From an uncultured Spirochaetaceae bacterium (GTDB lineage Bacteria; Spirochaetota; Spirochaetia; Treponematales; Treponemataceae): a stretch of DNA of 64,000 nt. Where the stretch lies: assembly GCA_902783155.1 (NCBI GenBank), contig CACZPR010000042.1, forward strand, positions 31,247 to 95,246, written 5' to 3'. Under the pieces are notes generated by a model. The model ran no database searches. It was not told the origin of the DNA and saw only the letters and a list, made by a program, of their open reading frames with translations. The translations under genes were made by a program, and so were the position numbers. Of the stretch, positions 1 through 12,314 are shown in pieces. Position 1 is the first letter of the stretch; every line of letters starts with the position of its first letter.

Positions 1-825
1 TTGATTGAGCGCGGATTTGATGAAATCCAGTTCGACTACATCCGTTTCCCTACCGACGGTATAAATGTTGGAAGCGCGTCATACAGATGGAAGGACACAG
101 GAATGGACAAGGAAAGCGCGTTGATGTCATTCCTTGCCTACGCACGTAAATATGTGAAGGGCCCAATCGGAATCGACATTTACGGAGCAAACGGTTGGTA
201 CAGAAGTGGAACAAGGACAGGACAGGATGTAGAAATGCTTTCCCAGTATGTCGATGTAATCTGCCCGATGTTCTATCCTTCGCACTTTGAGCAGAACTTC
301 CTTGAATCAAGTCCGGTTATCGAACGTCCGTACAGAATCTATTTCTATGGAACATACAGAAACCAGGTGATAGGCCGAAACAGAATTGTTGTCCGACCAT
401 GGGTTCAGACATTCTATCTGAATGTCCGCTATGACGTAAAATGGTATGACAAAGATTATGTAAGGCGCGAAATCTACGGTGTAAGGGACGCAACGAACAA
501 CGGCTACATGCACTGGAACAACGCCGGCAACTATGCAACCCTTAGCCCGGACCCGGATCCAAATACAAAATCTCCATGGCATGCGAACGAGTCAGACTTG
601 CAGCCACTTCTACCGGCATTCTCTTCACCGGAGAGCCTGCGCGAAGAAAACAAGTCCCTGATGAATCTTTCAAAGCCAAAGGACCCAACCGAGGGATTTG
701 CCGACATGATCAGCATCTGGGATTCAGTCCTCTATCCTTCAACGGACAGCGAAGCGACAAAGGAAAGTCTTGGGGCATCAGCAAAGACCGCCGTTAAAAA
801 TGTTTTTGCGGCCACAGGAAACTGA
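1..825 (+). CDS. Putative glycoside hydrolase, DUF4015 family (3' part only)
   Basis: The frame is open from the first base, so the 5' end lies outside the window and 274 C-terminal codons remain. The segment EIQFDYIRFPTDG near the start, and the later DVICPMFYPSHF, match the barrel-core motifs of the DUF4015 putative glycosidase family (GH13-like TIM barrel). No enzyme of this group is well characterised, so the substrate is unknown. The last 80 residues are polar and low in complexity. The TGA stop overlaps the ATG of mnmE (ATGA), which implies translational coupling. The family call is from recalled motifs; the role in the cell envelope is inferred. Confidence 0.7.
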   Translation: MIERGFDEIQFDYIRFPTDGINVGSASYRWKDTGMDKESALMSFLAYARKYVKGPIGIDIYGANGWYRSGTRTGQDVEMLSQYVDVICPMFYPSHFEQNFLESSPVIERPYRIYFYGTYRNQVIGRNRIVVRPWVQTFYLNVRYDVKWYDKDYVRREIYGVRDATNNGYMHWNNAGNYATLSPDPDPNTKSPWHANESDLQPLLPAFSSPESLREENKSLMNLSKPKDPTEGFADMISIWDSVLYPSTDSEATKESLGASAKTAVKNVFAATGN

Positions 826-2213
826 TGACAAATCTCGGGTACACAGCGGACGAACCTATCGCGGCAATTGCAACCCCACTTTCTCCGGGTGCGATAGGAA
901 TCGTTCGGACCAGCGGAAAAAATTGTATTGATTTAGTCAGCAAAATATTTTCCAGACCAAAGTCCCTTTTGTCCGCACAGGGCAACACTTTGGTCTACGG
1001 CTGGATTTGTGAGCCCGAAAACCATTTAAAAAAAATAGACGAGGTTATGCTCGGAGTCTACCGCGCACCAAAATCGTTCACAGGCGAGGACATGGTTGAA
1101 ATCTTCTGCCACGGTGGGGTCGCGGTGGTCAAAGCCATTCTTGAGCTGCTTTTGAAAAATGGATTCAGGCAGGCAGAACGCGGTGAATACAGCTTCCGAA
1201 GCTACATCAACGGAAAATCCGATTTAACAAAAGCCGAGGCTGTAAAGGAAATCATAGACAGCAAAACCGATGCGTCCAGAGACCATGCGGCGGGTCGGCT
1301 TTCGGGAAACATTTTTGAAGAAATCTCTTCCATTAAAAATCTGATTATAGAAACGATTGCCGAAATAGAAGTCGCAGTTGAATATCCGGAGGACGAGGAG
1401 ACCATCGCAAACTCCTTTGACTCAAAAAAACTCGTAAGCGCCCGCGACAGATTAAAATTGCTTTCGGACTCATGGAAAAGCGAGCGTCTGTATCAGGATG
1501 GCGCAAAAATTGTTCTCTGCGGAAAAACCAATGCCGGGAAATCATCTTTGTTCAACGCACTTTTGAAAGAGGAGCGGGCAATAGTCAGCGAGATTGAGGG
1601 AACCACAAGGGACTATATCGAGGCATGGGCAAGTTTTGACGGAATCCCCGCAAGACTTTTTGATACGGCAGGACTCCGCGAAACATCCGACCGGATTGAG
1701 GCAGTTGGAGTGCAGCGTACAAAAGACCTGAGCGATGGTGCCGACTTGATTCTGTATCTTGTTGATTCCGCACTTGGTCTTGAAAACGGTGACAGAGATT
1801 TTATCCGCGAACAAAAAATCCCGGTGATTCTGGTCTGGACAAAGAACGACAAAAACTCCTCCGAAACATTTGTTTCCGCCGAAAAAAATTTGTGCGATGC
1901 GGCTGTGTCGATTTCCTCAAAAACCGGACGCGGACTTGGAGATTTGTCGGAGGCCGTAAAAAAAGTTCTGCTGAAAAAACTTGGTCCACAGGATTCTGTT
2001 TCCGCACTTGGCTCCGAGCGGCAAAAAAAATCGGTTGACGAGGCTCTGGAAAGGGTCTCCCACGCGCTTGTGGCATCCGAAGAAGGCTACGCACTGGACG
2101 CTGTTGTCCAGGATTTGGAGGACAGCCTTGATTCCCTTGGAGAAGTAACCGGAGAAGTCAGCCCGGACGATATTCTTGAAAACATTTTCAGCAATTTCTG
2201 CGTTGGCAAATAA
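825..2213 (+). CDS. mnmE: tRNA uridine-5-carboxymethylaminomethyl modification GTPase MnmE
   Basis: 462 residues, the usual length. With MnmG, MnmE installs the (carboxymethyl)aminomethyl group on U34 of tRNAs reading NNA/NNG codons. The N-terminal folate-binding domain (about 1-120) begins with the typical AAIATPLSPGAIGIVR segment. The G domain, inserted in a helical domain, shows GKTNAGKSS (G1), GTTRDYI (G2), DTAGLRE (G3) and TKND (G4). The C-terminus is FCVGK, the family's C(I/L/V)GK ending whose Cys is needed for modification. The start ATG overlaps the preceding stop. mnmG is not in the window. Confidence 0.97.
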   Translation: MTNLGYTADEPIAAIATPLSPGAIGIVRTSGKNCIDLVSKIFSRPKSLLSAQGNTLVYGWICEPENHLKKIDEVMLGVYRAPKSFTGEDMVEIFCHGGVAVVKAILELLLKNGFRQAERGEYSFRSYINGKSDLTKAEAVKEIIDSKTDASRDHAAGRLSGNIFEEISSIKNLIIETIAEIEVAVEYPEDEETIANSFDSKKLVSARDRLKLLSDSWKSERLYQDGAKIVLCGKTNAGKSSLFNALLKEERAIVSEIEGTTRDYIEAWASFDGIPARLFDTAGLRETSDRIEAVGVQRTKDLSDGADLILYLVDSALGLENGDRDFIREQKIPVILVWTKNDKNSSETFVSAEKNLCDAAVSISSKTGRGLGDLSEAVKKVLLKKLGPQDSVSALGSERQKKSVDEALERVSHALVASEEGYALDAVVQDLEDSLDSLGEVTGEVSPDDILENIFSNFCVGK

Positions 2214-2244
2214 TTCTCTTGCCAATGGAGCGGCATCAGGTTTA

Positions 2245-2278
2245 TAAAGTTATTCATAAAATCAAAACTTTATTTTTT
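2245..2278 (+). terminator. Weak AU-rich terminator after mnmE
   Basis: The inverted repeat TAAAGTT (2245-2251) and AACTTTA (2266-2272) is followed directly by six T (2273-2278). The stem is entirely A/T apart from one G-C pair, so efficiency would be low. It lies between mnmE and a fresh -10 element, which fits a transcription unit boundary. Confidence 0.4.
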
Positions 2279-2291
2279 CCCCTTCAAGTGC

Positions 2292-2310
2292 TATAATTTA
2301 AAGATGGAGG
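2292..2310 (+). promoter_or_regulatory. -10 element and Shine-Dalgarno of the response regulator operon
   Basis: A perfect TATAAT lies at 2292-2297 with no good -35 hexamer. Transcription would start near 2304. GGAGG at 2306-2310 is five bases ahead of ATG 2316. This pair decides the start codon: an in-frame ATG at 2304 would sit on the transcription start and contains the SD itself. Confidence 0.6.
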
Positions 2311-2315
2311 CTTTT

Positions 2316-3181
2316 ATGGCAAAGACACTTTTTCTTTTGGAACCAAATTTTAACAGCACGGCTGAACAGAAGCTCAACGGAAAGTTGATACAGGACGCTT
2401 TTGACACGGAGTTTTCAAGCTACGACAAAGTTGATGAAGTGACAGCCAAAATCGAGGCAGGAGAGATTGAACTGATAATCGCCTACCTGCACGAGTTGAG
2501 TTCCGAATCAAAAAAAGGATTCCTCCAGATTTTGAACCACGACCGCCAGACACCGTTTTTGCTCTGCGGCTCACACGAGGAGCTTCACAAATATTACGAG
2601 CGCGTCGATGCAAGAATTGTAAAATATCTCCAGCTCCCAGTCACAATCAACGATTTTATCCAGGTTGTAAGGGAAGAACTTGCAAAAATCCGTGGCGTTG
2701 AAATCGAGGCAGTTATTGCGGAAAACAAAACAGAGGAGAGCGAGAAAGTAGAAAAAACAAAATCTGTACCGGTTGACCCCCGCAAACACATTCTGATTGT
2801 TGACGATGACCCTGTTTCTCTACGCACATTCACGAACATCCTCAAAAACGACTACGCGACATCGGTGGTAAAAAGCGGTGCACAGGCACTTGAGTTTTTG
2901 GGCAAGGAGATTCCCGACCTAATCCTCCTTGACTACGAGATGCCGGTTATGAACGGAGTCCAGACTTTTGAGGCAATACTTTCGGAAGAAAACCTGAAAG
3001 ACATACCGGTGGTTTTTTTGACTGGCGTTTCCGATGCAGGCTACGTCACCGAGGCACTGAAAAAGAAGCCGGCGGGATATGTGCTTAAATCCGAGAAAGA
3101 GGAAATCATAAAATCCAAAATCAAGGATGTGCTTGAAAGAATCGACAACAACAAAAAATACAACACACCAAGGACAGACTA

Positions 3182-3185
<4 letters not shown>
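2316..3185 (+). CDS. Two-domain response regulator (degenerate receiver plus receiver)
   Basis: 289 residues from ATG 2316, chosen for GGAGG five bases upstream. Residues 1-125 have the length and secondary-structure feel of a receiver but lack the acidic pocket and the phospho-Asp context. After a charged linker (about 130-155), residues 158-280 form a canonical receiver: ILIVDDDP acidic pair, LILLDYEMPVMNG with phospho-Asp near D206, FLTGVS, and GYVLKS with the conserved Lys. There is no DNA-binding output domain. The stop overlaps the TTG start of the hybrid kinase gene, so the two are translationally coupled and this is its likely partner. Confidence 0.85.
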
Positions 3186-5728
<2,543 letters not shown>

Positions 5729-5856
5729 GAAAAAAGAGGGGCTTTGCGCGGGGCAATAAGCTAATTTTTGCATTTTTTTGTATTTAAAAATAGCTAAATT
5801 TTGAATTCTACTATATAATATGAGAATAGAATCTGCATAAAAAACAGGGTGGCACT

Positions 5857-7338
5857 GTGAAACTCAAGGAAATACAAAAGCAAAGATCCGTAAATATCCC
5901 TAGCCTCATTTTGCGCATAGTTTTGGCCATAATAATTTTCACGGTCATAATTATAAGCGTCATTAGGTATGCCAGAAATCCGGAGAACTATTCCAAGATT
6001 GATGTGGTCCTGTTCCTGACGGCCTCCATTGCAACAATCATAATGTTCCTCTCGCTGGTCTATCACAGCAAATTGGACGCAACCACGAAGATTCCAACCG
6101 GGGAAAGATTCACATTCCAGGCTTTCCGTCTTATGCTGAACAAAAAACTGGACCTCTACGCGGTTCTTTTTATGAACATCAAGAATTTCAAGCACATCAA
6201 CAGAATCGTGGGCAACAGAGGGGGCAACGAGGTTCTTGCAAAATACGCAAAAAAAATCAATGACTTTTTGCTGCCAAAGGAATACGTTGGCCGTATGGGT
6301 GGTGACAATTTTGTAGTCCTTGTATACAAACACCGCCTGAACGAATTTGTGAACATGCTGCAGAATATGACCGTCAACATTGGGGACAAAAGCGCAATAA
6401 AGGAACTAAGCATATACACGAGGGCCGGAATCTACACACTCTCGGAACGCGACACCATCTCGGAGCTTTTCAACTACAGTTCCACCGCCCTTGCCTATGC
6501 GAAAAACTCCAGCAACAATGATTTTGTCTGGTTCCAAAAATACATGCTGGAGCAGACCTACGAGGAAAAGGAGATTGCCTATCTCTTTATGAACGCAGTC
6601 CAGAACAAGGATTTCAAGGTCTACTACCAGCCCAGAATCAACATAGAGACACAGCAGGTTTGCGGGGGGGAAGCCCTGGTCCGGTGGAATCGCAACGGAA
6701 AAATCTATATGCCGGACACATTTCTGGATTCGCTTGAAAGGAGCGGCCTGATTTCGACTCTGGATTTTTATGTGATGGAGCAGGTCTGCGAAGATTTAAA
6801 CACATGGAAATCACAGGGCATTCCGCTTGTTCCAATTTCATCCAACTTCTCCAGACCGAATCTGCATGACAAAAATTTTGTCCATAAAATCATGTCCACA
6901 ATATCGAAACATAAAATTGATACAAATCTTTTTCAGGTCGAGATAACGGAATCTGCATCGGAGGATTTGAACGCACTGAAAGAGATTTTCGAGCAACTGC
7001 ACATTTCCGACATTTCCACCCTTGTTGATGATTTTGGTGTCGGTGGATTTTCATGGACACTCCTCAAAGACCCCAATGTGGATGGAATCAAGCTGGATAA
7101 ATCGATTATCGAAAATATTGAGGTCAACGGAGGAGCAAATGACGATGCGCTTTTGGCGAGAAACATCATCCATGCCTGCCGCGATTTAAGAAAGGAAGTC
7201 ATCTGCGAGGGTGTCGAAAATGCCGGGCAACGTGACATGCTTCTTAACATGAGATGCAGCCAGATTCAAGGATTTCTGTTTGACGAGCCGCTTACGATGG
7301 AGGATTTCCAAAAAGTGCTGGAGAAAAAAACGTACTAG
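5857..7338 (+). CDS. Membrane GGDEF-EAL protein, likely c-di-GMP phosphodiesterase
   Basis: 493 residues from a GTG start; a TATAAT lies at 5814-5819. Two membrane helices (about 16-37 and 48-69) precede a GGDEF domain whose signature is GGDNF (148-152): Glu is replaced by Asn, so cyclase activity is doubtful. The EAL domain (about 245-490) keeps GEALVRW, the Asn of SSNFSRPN, EITES, the DDFG motif, KLDKS, EGVE and QGF, so hydrolysis of c-di-GMP to pGpG is expected. The degenerate GGDEF may act as a GTP sensor for EAL, as known in CC3396-type proteins. The HD-GYP gene lies downstream, suggesting a c-di-GMP degrading module. Confidence 0.9.
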   Translation: MKLKEIQKQRSVNIPSLILRIVLAIIIFTVIIISVIRYARNPENYSKIDVVLFLTASIATIIMFLSLVYHSKLDATTKIPTGERFTFQAFRLMLNKKLDLYAVLFMNIKNFKHINRIVGNRGGNEVLAKYAKKINDFLLPKEYVGRMGGDNFVVLVYKHRLNEFVNMLQNMTVNIGDKSAIKELSIYTRAGIYTLSERDTISELFNYSSTALAYAKNSSNNDFVWFQKYMLEQTYEEKEIAYLFMNAVQNKDFKVYYQPRINIETQQVCGGEALVRWNRNGKIYMPDTFLDSLERSGLISTLDFYVMEQVCEDLNTWKSQGIPLVPISSNFSRPNLHDKNFVHKIMSTISKHKIDTNLFQVEITESASEDLNALKEIFEQLHISDISTLVDDFGVGGFSWTLLKDPNVDGIKLDKSIIENIEVNGGANDDALLARNIIHACRDLRKEVICEGVENAGQRDMLLNMRCSQIQGFLFDEPLTMEDFQKVLEKKTY

Positions 7339-7374
7339 TTTTTTTGGGGAATGGGGATTGAAAAGGAGTTTCGT

Positions 7375-9081
7375 TTGATATTTTCGTTTGCTTATATTTA
7401 TCTTGCGGTCTTTGTAATCTGCATCGCCGCGCTGATTTATATGTCTCTCCGCAACTACAAGAATATTGATATATACTACTGGACTCTGCTTTTGTTTTTG
7501 CCGGTCTCATCAATCGGCTATTTTGCCAGAAACATTGCGACAACCCAGGAAGCAGCCATTGTAGCAAACGACCTGATTTATCTGGACGGAACTTTCATGC
7601 CCGCGATTGTCCTTCTGAGCACCATGCACGACTTTAAAATCAAGGCACCAAAGATTTTAAAGATAGCCGTCTACGTTGTCTCGTTTTTGCACTTGGGGCT
7701 TGTGTGGCTTGGAACCAGCAACGGACTCTACTACAAGAGCGTGAAGCTACAGTTCGGTCCATACGGCTCTTTCTTGACCACGGAACCCGGTCCTCTAAGA
7801 TTTTTGCACTACGTCTACATTGTCTCAATCATTTTGGGGATTCTGGCGGTCCTCATCTATGCATGGAAACATCCTGAAAAATGCGCAAGGGGAACACTTC
7901 TCACATACACGATTCTTGTCGGCTCCAGCTCCGCAATCTACGGTGCGCAAGTCTTTGGCAACATGAATTACGAACTTCTGCCAATAGTCTACGCATTCAG
8001 CTCATGGTTTCTTGCCCTTTCATACGGCAGAAATTTCAGCCACAACATTGAGGACATAGTTTCAACAATCCATGACATTGGTTCCATTCACGGCTATGTG
8101 GCTTTTGATTTACACAAAAAATATCTCTGCGCAAACGGAATGGCGTTCTCAATAATCCCCGGGCTGGAATGGCAATCACTCGACAAAAAGATTGATGAAA
8201 AAAATCTTCCGGAAATTGATTTCTTCTACCAGATGATTGAAAAATTTGAAGAGGGAACAAGCGACACGGATTTCACCAAGGTTGGAGAAAAGACATACAA
8301 ATACCAGGTCTCATATTTTTATGAAAGCAAAAAAGGTGCAACAAAAGGTTTCCTGTTTGAAATCTCCGACGACACAAAAAACAGACACTATCTTGAATTT
8401 GTAAACAACTACAACGAGACACTCTCCAACGCAATCAAATCGCAGACAGCAAACATCCGGGCAATACAGTCCAAAGTTGTGCTTGGTCTTTCCGACATGA
8501 TTGAAAGCCGCGACCAAAATACAGGAAGCCACGTAAAACGGACGAGCGACATAATCCAGATTCTTGTCGATGTGATGAGCGAAAAAGGAATCGGTTCACT
8601 TAACCGCGTTCTTGCCGATGATATAATAAGGGCCGCACCAATGCACGATTTGGGAAAGATTTCCATTGACAATTCCATACTCTGCAAGCCGGGAAAACTT
8701 ACCGACGAGGAGTACGCGATAATGAAAACCCATCCCGTAAAAAGTGGCGAAATTGTTCTTGCCATTCTGAAAGGTGTTGAGGAATCACATTTTGTGTCAG
8801 TCGCCTACAATGTTGCCCGCTATCACCATGAACGCTGGGACGGAAATGGTTATCCAGAAGGTCTTGCGGGAAACGACATTCCACTGGAGGCCAGGGTCAT
8901 GGCGGTTGCGGATGTCTATGACGCGCTTGTGAGCAAAAGGTGCTACAAGGAACCGATGAGTTTCAAGCAGGCCTATACCGTTATGATGGCGAACATGGGA
9001 ACACAGTTCGACCCAATGATGGAGTCAGTCTTTATGATGGCAAGCCCCCGTCTGGAGGCGTATTACAAAAGTCTTGACTAG
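7375..9081 (+). CDS. Membrane HD-GYP c-di-GMP phosphodiesterase with 7TM sensor
   Basis: 568 residues from TTG 7375. AAGGAG at 7363-7368 is six bases ahead of it, whereas in-frame ATG 7351 has only a poor GGGGA. About seven hydrophobic helices fill residues 1-220 and resemble the N-terminal 7TM region found in front of some histidine kinases. A short PAS-like stretch follows. The HD-GYP domain (about 365-555) shows GSHVKRTS, HDLGK, HPVKSGE, YHHERWDGNGYPEGL and VADVYDAL, with all metal ligands of the class present. Predicted reaction: c-di-GMP to pGpG or GMP at the inner membrane. It follows the GGDEF-EAL gene by 36 bases and is probably co-transcribed. Confidence 0.9.
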   Translation: MIFSFAYIYLAVFVICIAALIYMSLRNYKNIDIYYWTLLLFLPVSSIGYFARNIATTQEAAIVANDLIYLDGTFMPAIVLLSTMHDFKIKAPKILKIAVYVVSFLHLGLVWLGTSNGLYYKSVKLQFGPYGSFLTTEPGPLRFLHYVYIVSIILGILAVLIYAWKHPEKCARGTLLTYTILVGSSSAIYGAQVFGNMNYELLPIVYAFSSWFLALSYGRNFSHNIEDIVSTIHDIGSIHGYVAFDLHKKYLCANGMAFSIIPGLEWQSLDKKIDEKNLPEIDFFYQMIEKFEEGTSDTDFTKVGEKTYKYQVSYFYESKKGATKGFLFEISDDTKNRHYLEFVNNYNETLSNAIKSQTANIRAIQSKVVLGLSDMIESRDQNTGSHVKRTSDIIQILVDVMSEKGIGSLNRVLADDIIRAAPMHDLGKISIDNSILCKPGKLTDEEYAIMKTHPVKSGEIVLAILKGVEESHFVSVAYNVARYHHERWDGNGYPEGLAGNDIPLEARVMAVADVYDALVSKRCYKEPMSFKQAYTVMMANMGTQFDPMMESVFMMASPRLEAYYKSLD

Positions 9082-9108
9082 TCCGTTTTCTTTTAAGGAA
9101 CATTCGAT

Positions 9109-11160
9109 ATGGGAAAAAGTTTTGTGGGAAGAAAAAAGCACTGTTTTTTTTGGGCGACATTCATTTTGATTTCGTCCCTCACCTTTATGCAGTGTGCGTC
9201 TACAACCACAAAAGAAAATCCTGAACCAAATACTGAAAATCAAAACGAAAATCAGAACACCATAGCAGAAACTGTGGATGAAAAAATTCCTGAAGTTCCA
9301 AAAGGTCCAAGCGAGGAAGAAATAAAGCTGGCCAAGCAGGAAAACACAATCCAGACAATAATTGAAGGGATGAGCCTTGAACAAAAGATTGCCCAGATGA
9401 TTATGCCCTCAATCTACAAGCGGCCCAATTCCTACGAGGCTGCGGTAACAAAGATAAAGCCCTACATAAGCGACGCAATCAAAAAATACAATTTCGGCGG
9501 AATCATTCTTTTTAAGGCGAACACAAATACGAGTGCACAGACTTTAACTCTGGTCCACGAACTACAGTCTGCCGCAACCGCTGAAAACTCCGGGAACAAA
9601 ATTCCGCTTTTTATTGGAATCGACCAGGAGGGCGGAACCATAATCCGTCTGAACAATTCGTGCTGGATGCCCGGAAACATGCTTGTCGGAGCGAGCGGGG
9701 ACCCTGGTTTGAGCGAACGGTACGCAAATCTTGTGGGAAGCGAAATTGCGGCGGTGGGTGCGAACGTAAACTTTGCTCCGGTTGCGGACGTAAACTGCAA
9801 TCCTGAAAATCCCGTAATCGGTCTTAGGTCTTTTTCTAGCGACCCGAATCTTGTTGCAAAAATGGTGGGCGGTTCCATCAAGGGTTATTCGGACGAAAAT
9901 ATTGTTTCCGCGCTAAAACATTTTCCGGGGCATGGAGACACGTCGGTTGACAGCCATGCGGGACTTCCGAGAATCGACAAGAGTCTGGACCAGCTGAAAA
10001 AAATGGAGCTTGTTCCATTTGCGTCCGGAATCAAAAACGGTGCCGACATGATTATGACCGCGCACATACAGTTTCCAAACATCGAGACGCAGACCTACCG
10101 CTCAATTTCCACCGGACAGCAGATTTATCTTCCGGCGACACTTTCAAAAAAAATCATTACGGACATTCTGCGCGGTGAACTTGGATTCGACGGAATCGTC
10201 ATAACCGATGCGATGGACATGGGGGCGGTGACTCAGCATTTCAGAAAACTTGATGCCGCAAAACTTGCAATCAATGCGGGCGTGGACATTCTTTTGATGT
10301 CATGCGACCTTTCAACCGAGGCCGATGTACGGAATGCAGGACAGCTGATTTCATCCCTTGCAAGTGCGGTAAAAAACGGTGAAATCTCCGAGGACAGAAT
10401 CAATGAGTCGGTAAAAAGAATTCTGCGCGTGAAATACAAATACGGAATCCTTGACTGGAAACCTGATTTGCAAAATCGTCTTGCACATGCTACAAGTTAC
10501 ATCAGCTCGATTGAAAATCACAACAAGGAATGGGACATAAGCGCACAGGGAATGACCGTCGTAAAAAATGAAAACGATTTGCTCCCGTTGTCCCCAGAAA
10601 AAAAAGTCGCAATCCTCTATCCGTTCAGCACGGAAACTACGTCGATAAAATACGGCATTGATTATGTCGAGCGGAAGTTCCAGAGAAAATTGGACGTGAC
10701 GCTTTTGAGCTACACCGGAAAATCTTACGGAGCACTGTCGTCCACGCTTTCAAAAATGGATGCGGTGGTGATTGTCACTGAACTTTCAAAGCCCGCGCAG
10801 TTCAACCAGTTTTATGATTCATCAAGCCGGTTCGCATTTCCGCTCAGGGCAATCGAAAATCTTCACAGGCTCGGGAAAAAGGTCATAATCATTTCGGCGG
10901 AACTTCCTTATGACATTGCGGCATACAAAGATGCTGATGCAATCATCGCGGCCTACGGAGCTTATGAGATGACAAAGGCCCCCACGACGGAAGCCGACAG
11001 AAACCCAGGCTACGGACCGAATCTTCCGGTTTCAGTCGCAACGACTTTCGGAGCAGCATCACCAAAAGGAAAACTCCCGGTGGACATCTACGCGCTGAAC
11101 AAAAATTTCAAATACACTGATGAAATAATTTTCCCGGTCGGAACCAGCGCATACTATTAG
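9109..11160 (+). CDS. Family 3 glycoside hydrolase, beta-N-acetylhexosaminidase type, exported
   Basis: 683 residues. The N-terminal hydrophobic segment ends in SLTFMQC, a possible lipobox with unusual Gln at -1. A polar linker (about 35-75) follows. The GH3 barrel contains KHFPGHGDTSVDSHAGLP, the NagZ-type His/Asp general acid loop, and VITDAMDMGAV, whose first Asp is the nucleophile. Presence of the His loop points to N-acetylglucosaminidase (or phosphorylase) activity on peptidoglycan or chitin fragments instead of beta-glucosidase activity. A second alpha/beta domain (about 460-683) is present, as in long NagZ relatives. SD AAGGAA precedes ATG 9109. The bases after it (11161-11253) show no clear terminator. 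Confidence 0.88.
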   Translation: MGKSFVGRKKHCFFWATFILISSLTFMQCASTTTKENPEPNTENQNENQNTIAETVDEKIPEVPKGPSEEEIKLAKQENTIQTIIEGMSLEQKIAQMIMPSIYKRPNSYEAAVTKIKPYISDAIKKYNFGGIILFKANTNTSAQTLTLVHELQSAATAENSGNKIPLFIGIDQEGGTIIRLNNSCWMPGNMLVGASGDPGLSERYANLVGSEIAAVGANVNFAPVADVNCNPENPVIGLRSFSSDPNLVAKMVGGSIKGYSDENIVSALKHFPGHGDTSVDSHAGLPRIDKSLDQLKKMELVPFASGIKNGADMIMTAHIQFPNIETQTYRSISTGQQIYLPATLSKKIITDILRGELGFDGIVITDAMDMGAVTQHFRKLDAAKLAINAGVDILLMSCDLSTEADVRNAGQLISSLASAVKNGEISEDRINESVKRILRVKYKYGILDWKPDLQNRLAHATSYISSIENHNKEWDISAQGMTVVKNENDLLPLSPEKKVAILYPFSTETTSIKYGIDYVERKFQRKLDVTLLSYTGKSYGALSSTLSKMDAVVIVTELSKPAQFNQFYDSSSRFAFPLRAIENLHRLGKKVIIISAELPYDIAAYKDADAIIAAYGAYEMTKAPTTEADRNPGYGPNLPVSVATTFGAASPKGKLPVDIYALNKNFKYTDEIIFPVGTSAYY

Positions 11161-11253
11161 ATTGAAAATTGATTTTTTCACGATTATTTTTTCGCACACT
11201 GCGTAGCCGTCGAATACTAAATAGCTTGAAATTTCCCCATGGACTTTTGCTTG

Positions 11254-12225
11254 CTAATCCATTTTGTGGATGACCGGCTGAACAAGACCCTCGTCTGTTT
11301 TTACATAAATCGTAAAAATATCCTTGTCCTTTTCTACTTTATATTCCCGTACTGAAACATAATGTGCGATTGCCTTTTTTTCTTCCGTTTCAAAAATCAG
11401 TTTTTTTGTTCCTGTCAATGTGTACGGCTGCATGAGATGTAATGAATCCGTGACCGGCGAGAGGAGGATGTAAAGTCTCTGCGTTTTGAAATCAATAGGA
11501 CTGCCGTCAAAACCGTAGGCATCGTCGTTAATGGCGCAGAATCTTTTCGCCCCTTCATAACTGTCGATTACATAAAGATGAAACTTGCCGTCATTCGGAA
11601 GCGATTGGATCATATAATTGCTGTAACCCATCGTGGAGACATAGGCTTTTTTGTTCGCATAAAGATCGCCGTCTCCTTCAAAGCTGATTTTAATTTTTGC
11701 AAATTCATTTTCATCTATTAAATTGTCATTGTCGTAATCAACATAAAAATAAAAATCCGCGGTGTCCAAAAAGTTTCCTGACGTATCATTGAGCGAAACG
11801 ATATAAACCACGGCCTCGTTTTTGCTGTTGATTCTCTGCTCCGAAGAAAATCCGTTGAACCCGTATGAGTCTGAAATATAAATGCTTGACCCGTCCCTCG
11901 GATTGATTTTTTCCTTGATGATGTATGTCCCTGGATTGAACATAACAGTATCGTTTACATCAATGGATTTTGATTTGGTCGGCTCCTCGTAATCGTAATT
12001 GAAATCTGTTGTGGCAAAAATTGAAATGTAATCATCTGGTGATGCATCTGCAAAATGGATTTCAAAACTTTTGTTTTTGAGCAGAACGTTCTTGGCTGCC
12101 GGAATATTTTTTCCGTCCTGAACAAAAAAGATTTTATCGATGACGGATTTTTGGGCAGAAACAGTTCCCGCAAAAATAACAGTTGATAAAATCAACGCTG
12201 AAAAGAATTTGAACTTTTTTTTCAT
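11254..12225 (-). CDS. Exported protein of unknown function
   Basis: 323 residues. A classic signal peptide (MKKKFKFFSALILSTVIFAG, cleavage probably after VSA) indicates export. The mature part is rich in Asp, Asn and Tyr with alternating hydrophobic residues, suggesting beta structure. A segment with a DYDNDNLIDENEF-like pattern near the middle resembles a calcium-binding loop. I do not recognise the family. It is transcribed divergently from luxS, with 89 bases between the two starts. Confidence 0.75.
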   Translation of the reverse strand: MKKKFKFFSALILSTVIFAGTVSAQKSVIDKIFFVQDGKNIPAAKNVLLKNKSFEIHFADASPDDYISIFATTDFNYDYEEPTKSKSIDVNDTVMFNPGTYIIKEKINPRDGSSIYISDSYGFNGFSSEQRINSKNEAVVYIVSLNDTSGNFLDTADFYFYVDYDNDNLIDENEFAKIKISFEGDGDLYANKKAYVSTMGYSNYMIQSLPNDGKFHLYVIDSYEGAKRFCAINDDAYGFDGSPIDFKTQRLYILLSPVTDSLHLMQPYTLTGTKKLIFETEEKKAIAHYVSVREYKVEKDKDIFTIYVKTDEGLVQPVIHKMD

Positions 12226-12256
12226 AATGCCCCCAAGATTCTTTATTATAAACCGT

Positions 12257-12285
12257 TTGCCACTAATTTGTAAATCGTGTAGAAT
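12257..12285 (+). promoter_or_regulatory. luxS promoter
   Basis: TTGCCA (12257-12262) and TAGAAT (12280-12285) are separated by 17 bases. A SD-like TTTAGGAGAA follows before the luxS ATG. Expected transcription start is near 12292. Confidence 0.65.
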
Positions 12286-12314
12286 TAGGAAGATTAAAGT
12301 TTTAGGAGAATCAA

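Noticed and set aside
2304..2315. ATG 2304 as start of the response regulator
   Set aside because: It contains the SD of the next ATG and would sit on the transcription start predicted from TATAAT at 2292-2297.
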